Source of the DNA: Adineta vaga
Taxonomy: Eukaryota; Rotifera
Assembly: GCA_021613535.1 (NCBI GenBank)
Contig: CP075495.1
Location: forward strand, 13,578,001 to 13,642,000
DNA length: 64,000 nucleotides
Reading direction: 5' to 3'
The notes beneath the pieces are model-generated. The model saw only the letters and a list, made by a program, of their open reading frames with translations, was not told where the DNA came from and ran no database searches. The number at the start of each line of letters is the position of its first letter. Positions within the stretch are counted from its first letter, which is position 1. The translations under genes were made by a program, and so were the position numbers. This document shows positions 50,920 through 62,542 of this stretch, piece by piece.

Positions 50920-51984
50920 TCAGACAAACGAGGCAGGAAAATAAGCACCACCACGAACCATTCGACGACTACCGCTTCCATACCCGAAACTACCACCGGG
51001 ACCAGACGAATGCTGTTGTTTGTCATGTACAACTTGAAATTTGTCTAAAATAAGAGAAAAATAATTCAGATATTTTCATGAATTCAATTTAAACTTACTT
51101 AAATAATCATTCAATGTACTGATTTCTTGTGTACAACATGCTAATAATGCTAAAAGTGCAACATCCGATTGTTGAATATCGAAATCTTCACGAAACATTT
51201 GATTATTATTATCATCAGTATTAATTATTGGTAAGCGTTGACATAATGAACCTATTTCACGTAAGAGATCATCATTTCTTTCTAATTGACCCTGTTTAAC
51301 AGTTCGAACGTATTCAAGTAAAACAAGCATACGTTGATAAAGTAAACGAATAGCATTATATTGGATAGCGATTTGATCGGATACAATCGATGTATCAGAT
51401 GTTCCATCAGTTACTGAATAGCGAGCAACATGATCAATACCAATACGTTCAGCTTCTTCAGTAATAAGTGTATATGATATTTCAATAAAATCAATTTTTG
51501 TTCCTAAATCGACAATGGTTTCATAAACATGAATTGGTAATTCATTTGATACACCAATTGGATCAAGTCGAAGAAGAAGTGGACTTTCATTGAGTGACGA
51601 TAGTTGACTGTAAAATGAACTCATTATCGATGAATTCCATTCTTTACCCTCAACTGTATACCATCCGGTGAAATCAAGATCTGGATGAACTTGTTTGATT
51701 AATTCAAGTTTTTTTGTTAAAAATTCCGTCTCAATAGTAACATCAGCGTTAGTCGTTGTTGTTGCAGTAGAAGCATCTGTCAATTTAAATTCAAATGTAT
51801 TACATAATTCTACATGACGACCTTTTATTTTTCCTAATAATGCGCCATAAACGGGTGTTATACGCGTTGTCTGAACACGGACACGTGTATAATGTTCAGC
51901 GATATTCATAATAACTAATGGATGAAGAGTCAATGTTACACTGCTCTTTCCCGTAGTCGCTGATGATGTCGTTGTTGATGCCAT
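50920..51984 (-). CDS. COPS6: COP9 signalosome subunit 6 (CSN6)
   Basis: The start is MASTTTSSATTGKSSVTLTL. The MPN domain begins LHPLVIMNIAEHYTRVR and continues VYGALLGKIKGRHVELCNTF and LDFTGWYTVEGKEWN. The CSN6 signature TLITEEAERIGIDHVAR is nearly identical to TLATEEAERIGVDHVAR of the human protein. The C-terminal helical part reads LNDYLNKFQVVHDKQQ, completed by a second exon that ends in a Gly/Ser/Arg stretch and GGAYFPASFV. CSN6 is the catalytically inactive MPN subunit that pairs with CSN5 in the COP9 signalosome, which removes NEDD8 from cullins. The JAMM metal motif is absent, as expected for CSN6. Only one intron is seen (about 51044-51097). A first-exon Ala/Thr-rich insert (TDASTATTTTNA) lengthens a loop. 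Confidence 0.93.
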
Positions 51985-52531
51985 CTAAAATAACGACAGA
52001 ACAAATGAAAACTCCAAACTATATTGAAATATGTGTTGCTGAATTGTGTTTTTTTTTAATCGAATATTGTGGAATCTAAAAACGCGTTTACATCCTCGAA
52101 GTAAATGTGTAGAGTATATATATATATAACACAATTGACCGCAGATATTATATATATGTGTATATACGTATGTGATAAAAGAAAGTTACAGCAAGGAAAA
52201 AAAACAAAAAACAAAAAATCGAAGAGAAATATGACACGCAACGAACAAAAAGAAAACAAACTTATGACTAACACAAAGCTTACGTGCACGGTAATCGAAA
52301 GAAAAGAAAAGAAAAGAAAGAAAATTTCACATTATAGAATAAAATGGTGTAATTAGACAGAATCTGTCGAACAGAAACTGTTATTTATTCTTTTTTGTTT
52401 TTCTTGCTGGTTTGATAATGCCATGAGAAAATAAAATATAACATATCTACGCACATACAACAGCAATTAACGGGACAACAGTAAGGAAAAATGAGAGAAT
52501 ATTATTTTCTTTTTTTTTCGATTCATTTGTG

Positions 52532-55500
52532 CTAACTATTAGACGGATTGCTTGTGGTATTATTGAGCGAATTGGAACGACGTGCAGTGATTAAACTAGA
52601 TAAAATTGAGGATGAATGAATAGGTGATGATGATGATGATGATGATGAGAAAGATAGACAAGGATTTGTTTCACCGGATGTAATTAATCGTACAGTTGAA
52701 TTTGTCGAAGGTTGTCCATCGATACATCGTTGAATTCGTATTCGACCAATACGTCTAAACAATGATATACAGAAAATTACAGCAAAAAAACTAAATTAAT
52801 AATTACTTCGTCATTGGTAAATTTGAATTCGTAGGATCTTCATAAGTGAATGCTAATGGTGACTGTACGGATTGTAGTAGAGATTCTGATGCTAATACTT
52901 GATCGGTTGATGGTACTGATACAAGATTAGAGAAATCGATTTTATGTGTAAGTTTTCTTTCCGATGTTTTTGTCATTCGTCTTTTACCTAAAATCATAGA
53001 TAGTAAATTATCAATGAAGTCTATTTGTTACATACGTGTGAATGGATCAGTGCGACGACGCCTTCTGATTGTTTTCTGTGATTTCTGTGGATTGGATGAT
53101 CCATTTTCATTTAATATTCCTGAAGAAGCTTTTTTCCTTGTTTGAATTTTGGGTTGAGATATTAATTTCGATCGTGATGTCACACCTATATTATTCATAT
53201 TTGATTTGTTGAACTTATTCAATTTCAAAAGCAATGCTTTACTTACGTTGAGATGTAGGAAGATGAGTTGTTGGTTCTTTACGTTGACGTTTGACTGAAG
53301 ATGATGTTGATGTATTCTGTCGAATATTATCAATTGAAGGTTGATTACTACGGATAGCAAAATTCAATGACTGTGCTCGACGTCGAAGACCATTGGCTAA
53401 TGGATCTTAAAAAATGAAGAAAGAATTTCATGGATGATAACTATAAATATCAACAAAAATATCTTCTTACCAAAATTTAGACAGAAGAATTTCAAACTTT
53501 TAACAATAGCAGAATGTTCATCGGTATTCTCTAATTTGGTATCTAGATAATGATATGTAATAAATAAATAAATAAGTTTTCTTTTTATATTTATATTTAC
53601 CAATTTCATTCGTAGTTTCTGGTACGACTGAATTGTCTTTTTGTTCATTTAAATTATCAACTGATCTAGCTCGTTTTCGTTTACGTAATTGACATGTGAT
53701 TGGTGGTGTTACTATAGTGAATAAATATTCCTGTGTTAACTAGCTAAGAATCATGAATTTTCTGTCTAACCTGATGGATTTGATAGGATAGAAGTCGGAA
53801 TTGCATTTGTTATGCAACGACTATACACAAGAATATAAGCATCCGATGTTTTAACTGATTCAAATGTTGTTTGTTCAATAATATGATCATCACAACGAAG
53901 CCATTCACCTATGAAAGAATAGAATCGTTTTTTTTCTTGTCATTTTGACGAAAAAGAGAAAGATTATTTACGAAGAACATCATTATAAACAAAAGCAACA
54001 AAATGTCCTGTATTGATACTTTTTCCATAATGCACAATAACACCACGTAAACGATATAAACATTGTTTTCTAGAATTCTGATATTGTTTTGAACGTGTTG
54101 CTGGAAATGAATTCATTGTTGATGGACTACAATACGGTGCCATATCGAGATATTCATCAAAATTGACATGTAAAGTAATTTTATGTGATAATTGACGTGC
54201 TTGACGAGATGTTGGTCTCCGTAATGTCGTTTGTGGTAGGGATCTGAATCGTCGTAAGACAATATGTAGAACTTGAGGAAGTTTCGAAATTAATAAACGT
54301 TTTTGTGCATTTGTACCCTCTTTTGATGGACTTCGAACTGTAAAAAAAAACAGAAATGTTATTTAGAAATAAATATCAGAATAGTTCGTTGGAGAAAGGT
54401 TTTTACCGGTACAATTTGAACATTGAAATGGTGTTGATAATGCTTCCCATTGGTAGAAATGAGCAAGCATTTCTAAAAATCGAAATTTTGTTTAATTTCA
54501 TTGTTCTACTAGAGGAATCTAATAACAAACCTGTGAGATGGCATGAACGTCGACGACTAGATCCTCGTGCATCACAAAGCATCTTCTCTGAGAATGTTAA
54601 TGTGATAAATGTTTCGTCTGTTTTTGTGACTGATAAACGACGACATTGTTCACATAATATCTAATTGAAAACAATAATCGAACGATTAAATTAAATAAAC
54701 ATTCTTTTTCTTCAGTATTTACCTGACTTTCAGAGGAGAAACCTAATAGATCATTGATAATATTTGTATCGGCTAAATTATTTGCTTTTATTTCATCTGT
54801 TACAGCCGCTAGTAATGCTCTAAAAATAATATTATTGTTTTCTATATCAATGAAAATCTTTTGTTCTCTTTTTCAAAAACATACTCAAGAAATTCTTGTG
54901 CATCTTCCATTGCACATGGTTCAAAACTGGGTAATAAACGTCGAACAGCGGCAATCATATTCAATGGTGAATATACCATACATTTACCCGACCAGATGAT
55001 ATTAAAAGTACCATGCAATTCATAGGCAAGATAACTTCAAATACAAAAACAAAAATGTCATTCGAGTACAAGAAAAAAAAGTAGAACATGATTACCATGG
55101 TAGTCGACGTGGTTGAGCTTCAAGTGCTTTTAATAAACCACGACCACCACCTTTCAAACGTGTTGGATTGTGAGACGAAGCAACCTATGAGAATAATTAT
55201 ATTTTATCGATATATATTAAGAACTACAATACATACCATTGGTACATCAGATGGTTGTTCTAAACCAAGACTTTCAAAACTCATCGAACATATCGCATCA
55301 CAAAATTGTGGTACATGACTATAATATGAAAAAGATGTCAATAGAATTCTCCTTCATTAGAATTTCATTTTCAAACCTGAGTAATTGTAATACACAATTA
55401 ACATAACATGTATTACCCAAATTATACAATCCTGTATGACCGGCAGAATAAAGTTTCGATTGAACAGTTTTAAGACTTGAAAAAAAATAAAATAGAAATT

Positions 55501-55729
55501 TATTACAGAAAAGAAATCTATTATACGTTGAAAAAGATGATGAATTTCTAGTTGTTGAAGTTGTAGACGATAATGATTGCTGTTTTTGATCATTATTATT
55601 ATTATCTTTGAGAATTATAACAGTACTAGTATGTGTAGGTGAATTTAATGTCGAATTTGGTGATGAACATCGTATTGTTGATGTCGCGGCTTTAATAGGA
55701 CTTCGAAGAACAATAGTTGGTTCAGCCAT
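52532..55729 (-). CDS. Ubiquitin-specific protease, USP44/49-like
   Basis: The start MAEPTIVLRSPIKAATSTIR leads to the catalytic Cys box GHTGLYNLGNTCYVNCVLQL. Mid-domain segments ELHGTFNIIWSGKCMVYSPL and LLPSFEPCAMEDAQEFLRAL strongly resemble the ELHTLFQVMWSGKW...SP and DAQEFL regions of USP44/USP49. Zinc-binding CxxC pairs appear at ILCEQC and FQCSNC. The His box is NTGHFVAFVYND, followed by WLRCDDHI and YILVYSRC. It is a family C19 cysteine peptidase that removes ubiquitin. The N-terminal ZnF-UBP domain of USP44/49 is missing; instead there is a short Ser/Thr-rich leader. The C-terminus is long and basic (KRQRKEPTTH, RRRRRTDPFTR) and suggests nuclear location. It is encoded by many exons with introns of about 45-60 nt. 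Confidence 0.82.
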
Positions 55730-57155
55730 CGATCGATCGAAGATCGAAGAATTGAAAAAAAAATGATATGAATATTCGATAGAATGCTAGAAGAAAAAGA
55801 AAAAAAATGAATTCGTTTTTTATTTTGTCAATATTTTCTCTATGTCGTTCTTTTTCGCTGATCACACGTTATCAAAAACATCCTATGAGTCAACAAGTAT
55901 AAATAAATCAGCTGATCAAGTTTGTCATGTGCTGTGGAATAATTATCAATGACGACGCTAGCTATAATCAATGTTTATACATCAGAAATTCGTAGTTATA
56001 ATCATTGCTTATATGTACTGGTAGTTTCTTTTTTTCTTCTTCGTCTTTCTTAACAAGGCGGACCGACTGATACGATGTTCGTTTGTCCGTCCGTCGCTAC
56101 GCATTTAGGAGAATTCTTTTTGTCCTTGTCAACATAGAGTGATCCATTAAATAAACAAGAGAGAAATGAAAATACTTCCATTAATTAGAAGAAATTTCTT
56201 CATCTTCATATACGGAAGAAGAAACACTAAACACTACGTCGAAATAACGATGAGATCATCGAGCACGCAGAAAAAAAGGAAGAAGAATAACAACAACAAA
56301 TAATAGAAAAAATATCAAATTATGTGAATAGTAGAGGAATATAGTTGTTTGTTATGGTTGACAAAGAAAATCTCATTGGTTAATATAAACCAATTGAATT
56401 GTCTCGCATGATGACTCATTTCGTTCAGTTGGAGTGAGTCGGACCATATATAGAGAGAGAAAGAGAGAGAGACAGAGAGACAGAGAGAGTTTTCTTTACT
56501 TGTTCTGTTCTTCGTTAAGATTGATTAAAATTTTAAGTTCTTTTTTTTTCTCACTCTTTTACTCTCAGTTCTTTTTACGTCGCATAACGTCAATGTTTGT
56601 TTACAAAGACGCCATGAAAATATTATTCCGAAGTAATGTAGAGAATAGTTAGGTTACTTTTTTATTTCATATAGAATAAAACCATTATTTTTCTTTTTGT
56701 GTAAACAATAGAGACTATTCATTATTAGTTCTATTTGTCCAAGATAACGTGACGGTATTCTCTATTGACAAGCTCGGTCAGCCTTTGTTCAACAGTTGGG
56801 TGTATTTGTGGTCACTAGTTATTCTACCGAGAGGTCGTGCCATTAGCCCCGTTTTTTCTTCTCTCCCTCTCTTTATCCCTTTTGCTCTCGTTTTTTTTCT
56901 TTACTATCGTTGCTCCGTCGTTGACATTCGTTTATGAAAAAGGACACATATTGTGTACTATTGCCCTATTGACTTTTGACGGAAGGAAACGAAGGGTAAT
57001 GGAATGAACGTTCTACCGTTGACCTGTTATAATCATCGCGCGCGTGTGCGCGCGTGTGTGTCCCATTCGTATTCTTTAATGATCATTCAAATCCATTAAT
57101 CTTTTTATCTATAGTTATAGATTTTCGTGAATCTTAGCTTAAAAAAATCTCATTA
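55730..57155. promoter_or_regulatory. Divergent region, USP / MARVEL protein
   Basis: 1.4 kb between divergent starts. It includes a GA-repeat block (56452-56490), a CGCG/TG-rich stretch (about 57038-57062) and a T-rich tract. It must contain both promoters, but no defined element could be identified. Confidence 0.45.
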
Positions 57156-57841
57156 ATGGATTCATCAAGTAACAGTATCGGCTGTAATCTCGGATATTTT
57201 CGAAACATTCCTGGTATCCTCAAAATTATTGAACTTGTAAATAGAATTTTCACTTTATATATATACAAGAAAAGAACAATCATATTTCTTTTCTTACTTA
57301 GCTCTGTGATCTTCTTGGAACAATTTTGGCTGGAGCTGCGCCTATTTGTGACGGTACTTCTGGAAAAAGAGGTTTTTATTTATTTGTTTCTATTGTTGGG
57401 TTAATTATTACATTTATATTATTAATTTTGAATTTATTAAATGTTCCTAACGTTGTCCTACGTGGTCGATGGCCACTGATTGTAAGCGTTGATGAAATAC
57501 TTTTGACGAAATCTTCAAAAAATTATTCAATTTAGGAAATGGGCTGGTGTGCATTTATTACATTGTTCTATTTTATCGCAGGTATTGTTATAGCGACAGC
57601 TGGGAGCTGTCATGGTACCTATGGAGCTGCAGCGGTAATTAATCGATAATAAGAAGCTTATTTTGAAAAAAAAGAAATCTCTTCTTGTGTTTTGTAGTTC
57701 TTTGGGTTTGCAGCTATGATTACTTATGCAGCTGATGCATTTTTTCAATTTCGAGCACATCGAAGTGGCTCATTGAATGAACCTGGACAACAATACGCTC
57801 CTAATCCAGCAGGTCCTCCACGACCACAACCAACTTATTAA
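57156..57841 (+). CDS. MARVEL-domain four-span membrane protein (MAL/plasmolipin/CMTM-like)
   Basis: Exons join as IPGILKIIEL to LCDLLGTILAGAAPIC, RWPLI to EMGWCAFITLFYFIAGIVIA, and GAAA to FFGFAAMITYAADAFFQFRA. Four hydrophobic segments are seen: IIELLCDLLGTILAGA, FYLFVSIVGLIITFILLILN, WCAFITLFYFIAGIVIATA and AAFFGFAAMITYAADAFF. The C-terminus is short, polar and Pro-rich (AGPPRPQPTY). The pattern of short N-terminus, four spans, a small loop around CDGTSGKRG and a final aromatic DAFFQFR fits MARVEL proteins, which work in membrane apposition and vesicle trafficking. Naming a specific member is not possible. The protein is about 166 residues, the usual size for this class. Confidence 0.75.
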
Positions 57842-59275
57842 AGAAATTAAATCGATTCTCATTGATTATCCTCATAGTGAAAGTATTTTCTAATTTATTC
57901 TTCATAGAATTTCATTAACTGATCAAACATTTTTCTCTTCGTTTTTCTTTTTTGATAATAGCAAATAATCTCTTCGTAGTTTTCTCCTCTATCTCACATT
58001 CCATGAAATCTTGCTTTTTGTTTTGCTTTTTTTCTGCTGATACAAAATGAATTTTTTTCATATGATACCGTTTTTTTTGTGATGAAAAATCAGAATGATC
58101 TGAATTTGTAGTTTGAATGACGTCCATCCTATTTACCAATTTCTATTTGTTGTTTACTAATTAATTTTCTTCACATTTTATTGTTCACTTTCTTCGCGTC
58201 CATTTGCACAGTGACAATTCTATTGAGAATAAAATTCAAACAAGAAAATCTCTCTCACCAATGCTATTTATTCGCCAATGTATATCTAGGCATATATATA
58301 TATATTATTTATCACTTCATCTCCTTACACTGATCTGTCGTTCTGATATTGCTTTGGTTTTATTGAGTTTGTTCTAATATCAATCAAGATCAACGCCATC
58401 ATACGGTATATGTCGAGCTACGATAGACATTGAGATAGCTTACTTCTCTCAATGTATTTTTGCTTCTATATTTATTAACGATCGTTCTTCTTCTTTCTTC
58501 TTGATCTACAAGATCTAGATTGATTATTGGTATTTCGTCACTGAACTGGAAAGATGCAAAGTTAGCAAATCAAATCGAGCTTGATTCTTTTATTATTATC
58601 TCGTTTCATTGTTTCTGTATGCTAAATCTAGGGTGTCAAATGAGAAAAACGTTTCTTTCTTCGCAAGAAAAAAAAACGAACGATTCTACAATATTGTAGA
58701 TCTCTCGTTCTATATGAAGTTTCCTATTTGTACAATGACGTATATCAGACGCCTACTTGTCAACCGACTGAAGGATAGAAAAACAGCATTATAACTATAC
58801 AACACATTATTTTCTTATCCAGTTCTATTGCATTGTGACAAACGACAGCGTTAACAACATCACATCTCTCGTTTCTATTACTTTTCAATATACTACCGTT
58901 GATATTTCTCAAAATATACATTATAACGAGTTTTTAGATTGCGTCAATCAAATATTATTTAGAAGGTTTTTTTTCTCAAGAAAATCATTCAATATTTCTG
59001 TAGAATAAAGGTACAATAATGAAAAGTAAACTAATGTCTTTTTTTTCTGTAGAAATATTAGACAACTAAAGATATAACAGATTTTCTTTTCTTTGTTTAT
59101 TATCCAGTCCAATTACTGGTAAGAAATTTTGACCTTATCTGACATTGTCTGCTTTTGCGACAAAAGATATATGGAAAATTACCTAAAAAAAAAAGAAAAA
59201 AAGACCTAGGCGATAACGAACAGTCAAGATATCAGATAATTATTATCTTTTCCTTTTCTTAGAAATTATTTACAA
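57842..59275. other. Intergenic, no gene recognised
   Basis: About 1.4 kb between tandem genes, with T-rich and TA-rich stretches. A short inverted repeat is visible at about 58689-58703 (CTACAATATTGTAG), likely incidental. No coding sequence recognised. Confidence 0.45.
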
Positions 59276-60159
59276 ATGGCTAATGCATCACAAATTCAAT
59301 TTTCATTAATTAATTCACTTGGTTCACTTGAATATGGTAAAGCATTCTTAAATCAACCACGTGGTATTGCTTATCGACCAAGTGATGCATTATTATTCAT
59401 TGCTGATTCAAAAAATGAACGTGTCGTGGCGTTTACTGAAGACAATAAATTAGCTCGAATTATTAGTCATTATGGAACGAAAAATGGTTTAGCTGTAATG
59501 AGTAATGATCAAGTATTGATGAGTGATGAATTACAAGTATTAGTTTTAAGTAATGATCTTCGTTTAACACGAACAATTGCTTGTGATGATGCTCAAGCTG
59601 GTTTAACGAATTATCAAGGTATTTGCGTTGATGAACATGATTTAATCTATGTATGTGATCAAGCAAATCGACAAATAAAAGTTTATGATCCAAAAAGTGC
59701 AAATCTTGTACGATTTTTTGGTGATAAAAATCTTTTTAGTTCACTTGCATATTGTACAGCAGCAAATGGATATATTTATGTTACAGATCCTCAAGGTTAA
59801 TTTCATTTTGATATCAACAGAATTTCTCTTATTTGTTTCTATATAATCAATTATTAGGTTCATGTGTTCATAAATTTACATTGGATGGAATCTATGAGAG
59901 ACGTTTTGGAAGTGAAACAAGTGCTGTGTTTCCTCATCCATTGTCAAGTCCTCGTGGTATAACAGCATTTTCTGATACACGCCAATTACTTGTTGCTGAT
60001 TCTCATAATGATCGTCTTGTACTTTTTGATGAAAGTGGAGAATTTCAAAAATTACTTACAACTGGTATCGAATATCCCGAATCATTAGCAACTAATACGA
60101 AAGGTGACGTATTCGTTGCTATGACTGATCGAATTGATGTTTTCTCTCGAAAAAACTAA
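59276..60159 (+). CDS. NHL-repeat beta-propeller protein
   Basis: Two exons separated by a short intron (about 59797-59857). The protein starts MANASQIQFSLINSLGSLEY. Repeats have the NHL form of a Gly-Ile or similar opening, hydrophobic strand, then D-x-x-N-x-R-[IV]: PRGIAYRPSDALLFIADSKN followed by ERVVAF; YQGICVDEHDLIYVCDQANR followed by QIKVY; and SPRGITAFSDTRQLLVADSH followed by NDRLVLFD. About six blades fill the whole chain of roughly 275 residues. There is no signal peptide, RING, B-box or membrane segment, so it is a bare propeller, possibly a cytosolic binding module. NHL proteins without other domains are numerous in rotifer-like genomes by my recollection. The partner is unknown. 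The stop is TAA at 60157-60159. Confidence 0.82.
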
Positions 60160-60602
60160 TTTTTAGCAAAAAACCTTTTTTTTTCTTCTAAATAACCTCT
60201 TTCTTCAAACCTTTTCTATTAATGTGTTTCATTCGTACATATATTTATATATATATATAAGCATAATTATGTATTTTATTTAATATAAACTTCTCAGAAT
60301 ACAAAGAAAATTAGTCACCGATTTGAATATAGATTATCGAAAGATCTTTAGGTTCCCGTGATATATATATAGAAAGAGAAGTTTCTTTTTTCTCTCATTT
60401 CTGTGCTATATAATATATATTCGTATTGATTATACGAAAGAATCAATAAAATATCATTATGATATAAAAAAAAAGAAAAGAAACTAACCGTATTGATCGT
60501 CAAATGGATAAGAACGAAAAGAAAACAAACAAATATAAGTATTAATTTCACAAATAATAGAAAAAAAAACACACACATAAATCTACTACGAAAATATAAT
60601 GA
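60160..60602. other. Short interval between convergent genes
   Basis: About 440 bp of T-, A- and TA-rich sequence between the NHL gene (+) and the UBZ-like gene (-), probably 3' UTRs. TA runs lie near 60241-60259 and 60360-60369. Confidence 0.5.
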
Positions 60603-61287
60603 TCACAGACGAAGATTTGAACATTCATTCTTATGTTGATTTTCAAGTCGAGAAACAGTCATTTGCATATGACATGTCGGACAAGTAGTCGTTTCACTGT
60701 TCGCACGAATCAAATGATTTGCCATAGTTTTACGTGTTGTTCGTTGAAACAGAATTTCTTTTGCTTTAGCTTCTGTTCTAGCACGTTGTTTACTTTTTTC
60801 TAGTAATTCTTTTCCTGCATCACTATTATGAATTAAACAAGCAGTGGTATGTACATCAAGAATATCATTCGAAATTAATCGATCACATACAGGACAACGT
60901 TCACTTTCAGCAATTGGTAATGGCGGAAGAATCGATGATAGTTTTGTTGTTTTTTTAGGTGAACGTTTTTTAGCAATAAATTCGTCGATTCTTCGTTGAC
61001 CAGCATTCGTTTCATTGATACGAAGTGCTAGAAATAAAATTCATAGTTCATTTCATTGAAAAGATAAACTTACCTGCTGCTCGTTTAGGTCGAGCATTAC
61101 TTAATCGATCGATTTCATTTTCTTGTTCAAGTATTGATGCTTCATTTCGACGACGTTTTCGTGACTTTTTTACTTTATTAGATCCATCATCATTATCTGA
61201 TTCTTGATTTTCTTCTGAAAGTTTTGTTTGTGTAGCATCGTATAATATTTTTAATTCATCATCGCCTTCTTTTGTTTCATAAAACAT
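60603..61287 (-). CDS. Protein with two UBZ-like CxxC...HxxxC zinc knuckles
   Basis: Two exons meet across a roughly 45-nt intron: KRAA to ALRINETNAGQRRIDEFIAK. The N-terminus is acidic (MFYETKEGDDELKILYDATQ), then basic (KVKKSRKRRRNEAS). Two zinc-binding units follow: CPVCDRLISNDILDVHTTAC, which exactly fits C-x2-C-x11-H-x3-C of the UBZ4 (RAD18-type) finger, and CPTCHMQMTVSRLENQHKNE plus C, with one extra spacer residue. A helix rich in Lys/Glu lies between them (LEKSKQRARTEAKAKEILFQ). UBZ4 fingers bind ubiquitin in DNA-repair factors, so a nuclear ubiquitin-linked role is a fair guess. I do not recognise the full-length protein. It ends NLRL at TGA. Confidence 0.7.
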
Positions 61288-61333
61288 TTTGTTTTTGAAA
61301 AAAAAAATGATCTATAAAAACAAATCAACTAAA

Positions 61334-61641
61334 ATGAATACTTTCTTAGATTCAAAGATATTTGATGCAATTCGACAAATAGAAGATGAGTATACCATGA
61401 TCGTTCTCAAAATACAAAAAATGCAATACAATTCTATTAACGCATTGAACCTAAGCATCCAAATTTGATGAATAAAGAGGTCGCTAGAGATCAACATATA
61501 CAGATTAAATTACGTCCTGAAGTTTTTAATCTTTATCTAACGTATCCTAATGGATTTTATGATGATAGTATGTACGATAAAGGAAAGAATAAAGAAATAA
61601 CTGAATTTCTAATTAAAGATCATACTTTAATAGTTGATTAG
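61334..61641 (+). pseudogene. Frame-broken short coding remnant
   Basis: Two adjacent frames look coding. The first starts MNTFLDSKIFDAIRQIEDEY and runs to about 61440. The second reads EPKHPNLMNKEVARDQHIQI, continues KLRPEVFNLYLTYPNGFYDD and ends FLIKDHTLIVD at TAG. They meet near 61440-61450 with a change of frame and no GT..AG pair between them, so a single indel is the simplest explanation. I know no homologue. It could be a decayed gene, an assembly error in a small real gene, or two chance open frames. Confidence 0.3.
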
Positions 61642-61956
61642 GATACAATTAACACAATCTTTGTATTGATTGTAATATTATATGTATTATATATAAAAAG
61701 TAGTCACTACAAAAAATACATTGAAGAGCAATAATATGCATCCTGAAATACAAGTTTTGTTGCTTAATTCTATTCAATTATTTGCAATATTATTATTGAA
61801 TAAGTCTAAATGATATGTAAAACTCATATAGTAACTGTTATAACGAAAAAAAAATGGCAATTACAATGCAGTCTTACCATGATCATGGTGAAAATTCATA
61901 TTATTTTCAATCCAAAAATACAAAAGCAATGATCATCTGAAAATTGGTAGTACAAG

Positions 61957-61971
61957 CAGTGTTTCCAATAG
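61957..61971 (+). repeat. Left terminal inverted repeat of the hAT-like element
   Basis: CAGTGTTTCCAATAG pairs with the right end at 62520-62534 with one mismatch. Confidence 0.8.
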
Positions 61972-62519
61972 CAGGTGTACACTGTATATGCAAAATGTAC
62001 TGTACATCTGCAATTTTGTTTTACACTCTGATTTGCACTTTGCTCGAAAAAACAGAGTGTACAGTGTACATCTTGTTAAACTTATTTACACCTTCATTCC
62101 AGAGTTATAGAAAGAGTAGATAATAGTATATTCTGACCTCTTCGAGACAATTTTATCATTGGTCAAATCAAGAAATTTTATTTGGGCCGACAATCAAGAC
62201 AATTGCTCAAGATGGTTATGCAGTAATTGCAGAATTAAATAAAATATTACTGTAGATTCATTATGGTTTTGTTCAGATCATGATGATATGCATCGAGATG
62301 AAAACCAGGATTTAGATGATTGATATGTTGGCGATTTGGTATTTGAAAATATTTCTACAATAACTTATATCTATATTGCAAACTTTTTTGTCACATTTTT
62401 TTTGATTTTTCACGTTGGAAAAAAAATCAGGATATGTACACTTTGCTCGAAAAAGTAAAGTGTACACATACACTTTGCCTACCTAAGCAAAGTGTACCGG
62501 TACATTTTATTCGGGATTT

Positions 62520-62534
62520 CTATTGGAAACCCTG
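62520..62534 (-). repeat. Right terminal inverted repeat of the hAT-like element
   Basis: CTATTGGAAACCCTG is the reverse complement of CAGGGTTTCCAATAG, matching the left end at 14 of 15 positions. Confidence 0.8.
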
Positions 62535-62542
62535 AGTAGAAG

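Larger units (their letters stand above)
61949..62542. mobile_element. hAT-like nonautonomous DNA transposon (MITE), 578 bp
   Basis: The element spans 61957-62534. Its left end reads CAGTGTTTCCAATAG and its right end CTATTGGAAACCCTG, a 15-bp terminal inverted repeat with one mismatch. Flanking 8-mers are AGTACAAG (61949-61956) and AGTAGAAG (62535-62542), an 8-bp target duplication with one mismatch. CAG-initial ends and 8-bp duplications are the hAT-superfamily signature. Inside each end lies an identical 16-mer, CACTTTGCTCGAAAAA (62036-62051 and 62439-62454), plus an inverted repeat of CACTTTGC and GCAAAGTG at 62471-62494. These are plausible transposase-binding subterminal repeats. No transposase open frame is present, so mobility would need a source elsewhere. 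Confidence 0.75.
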
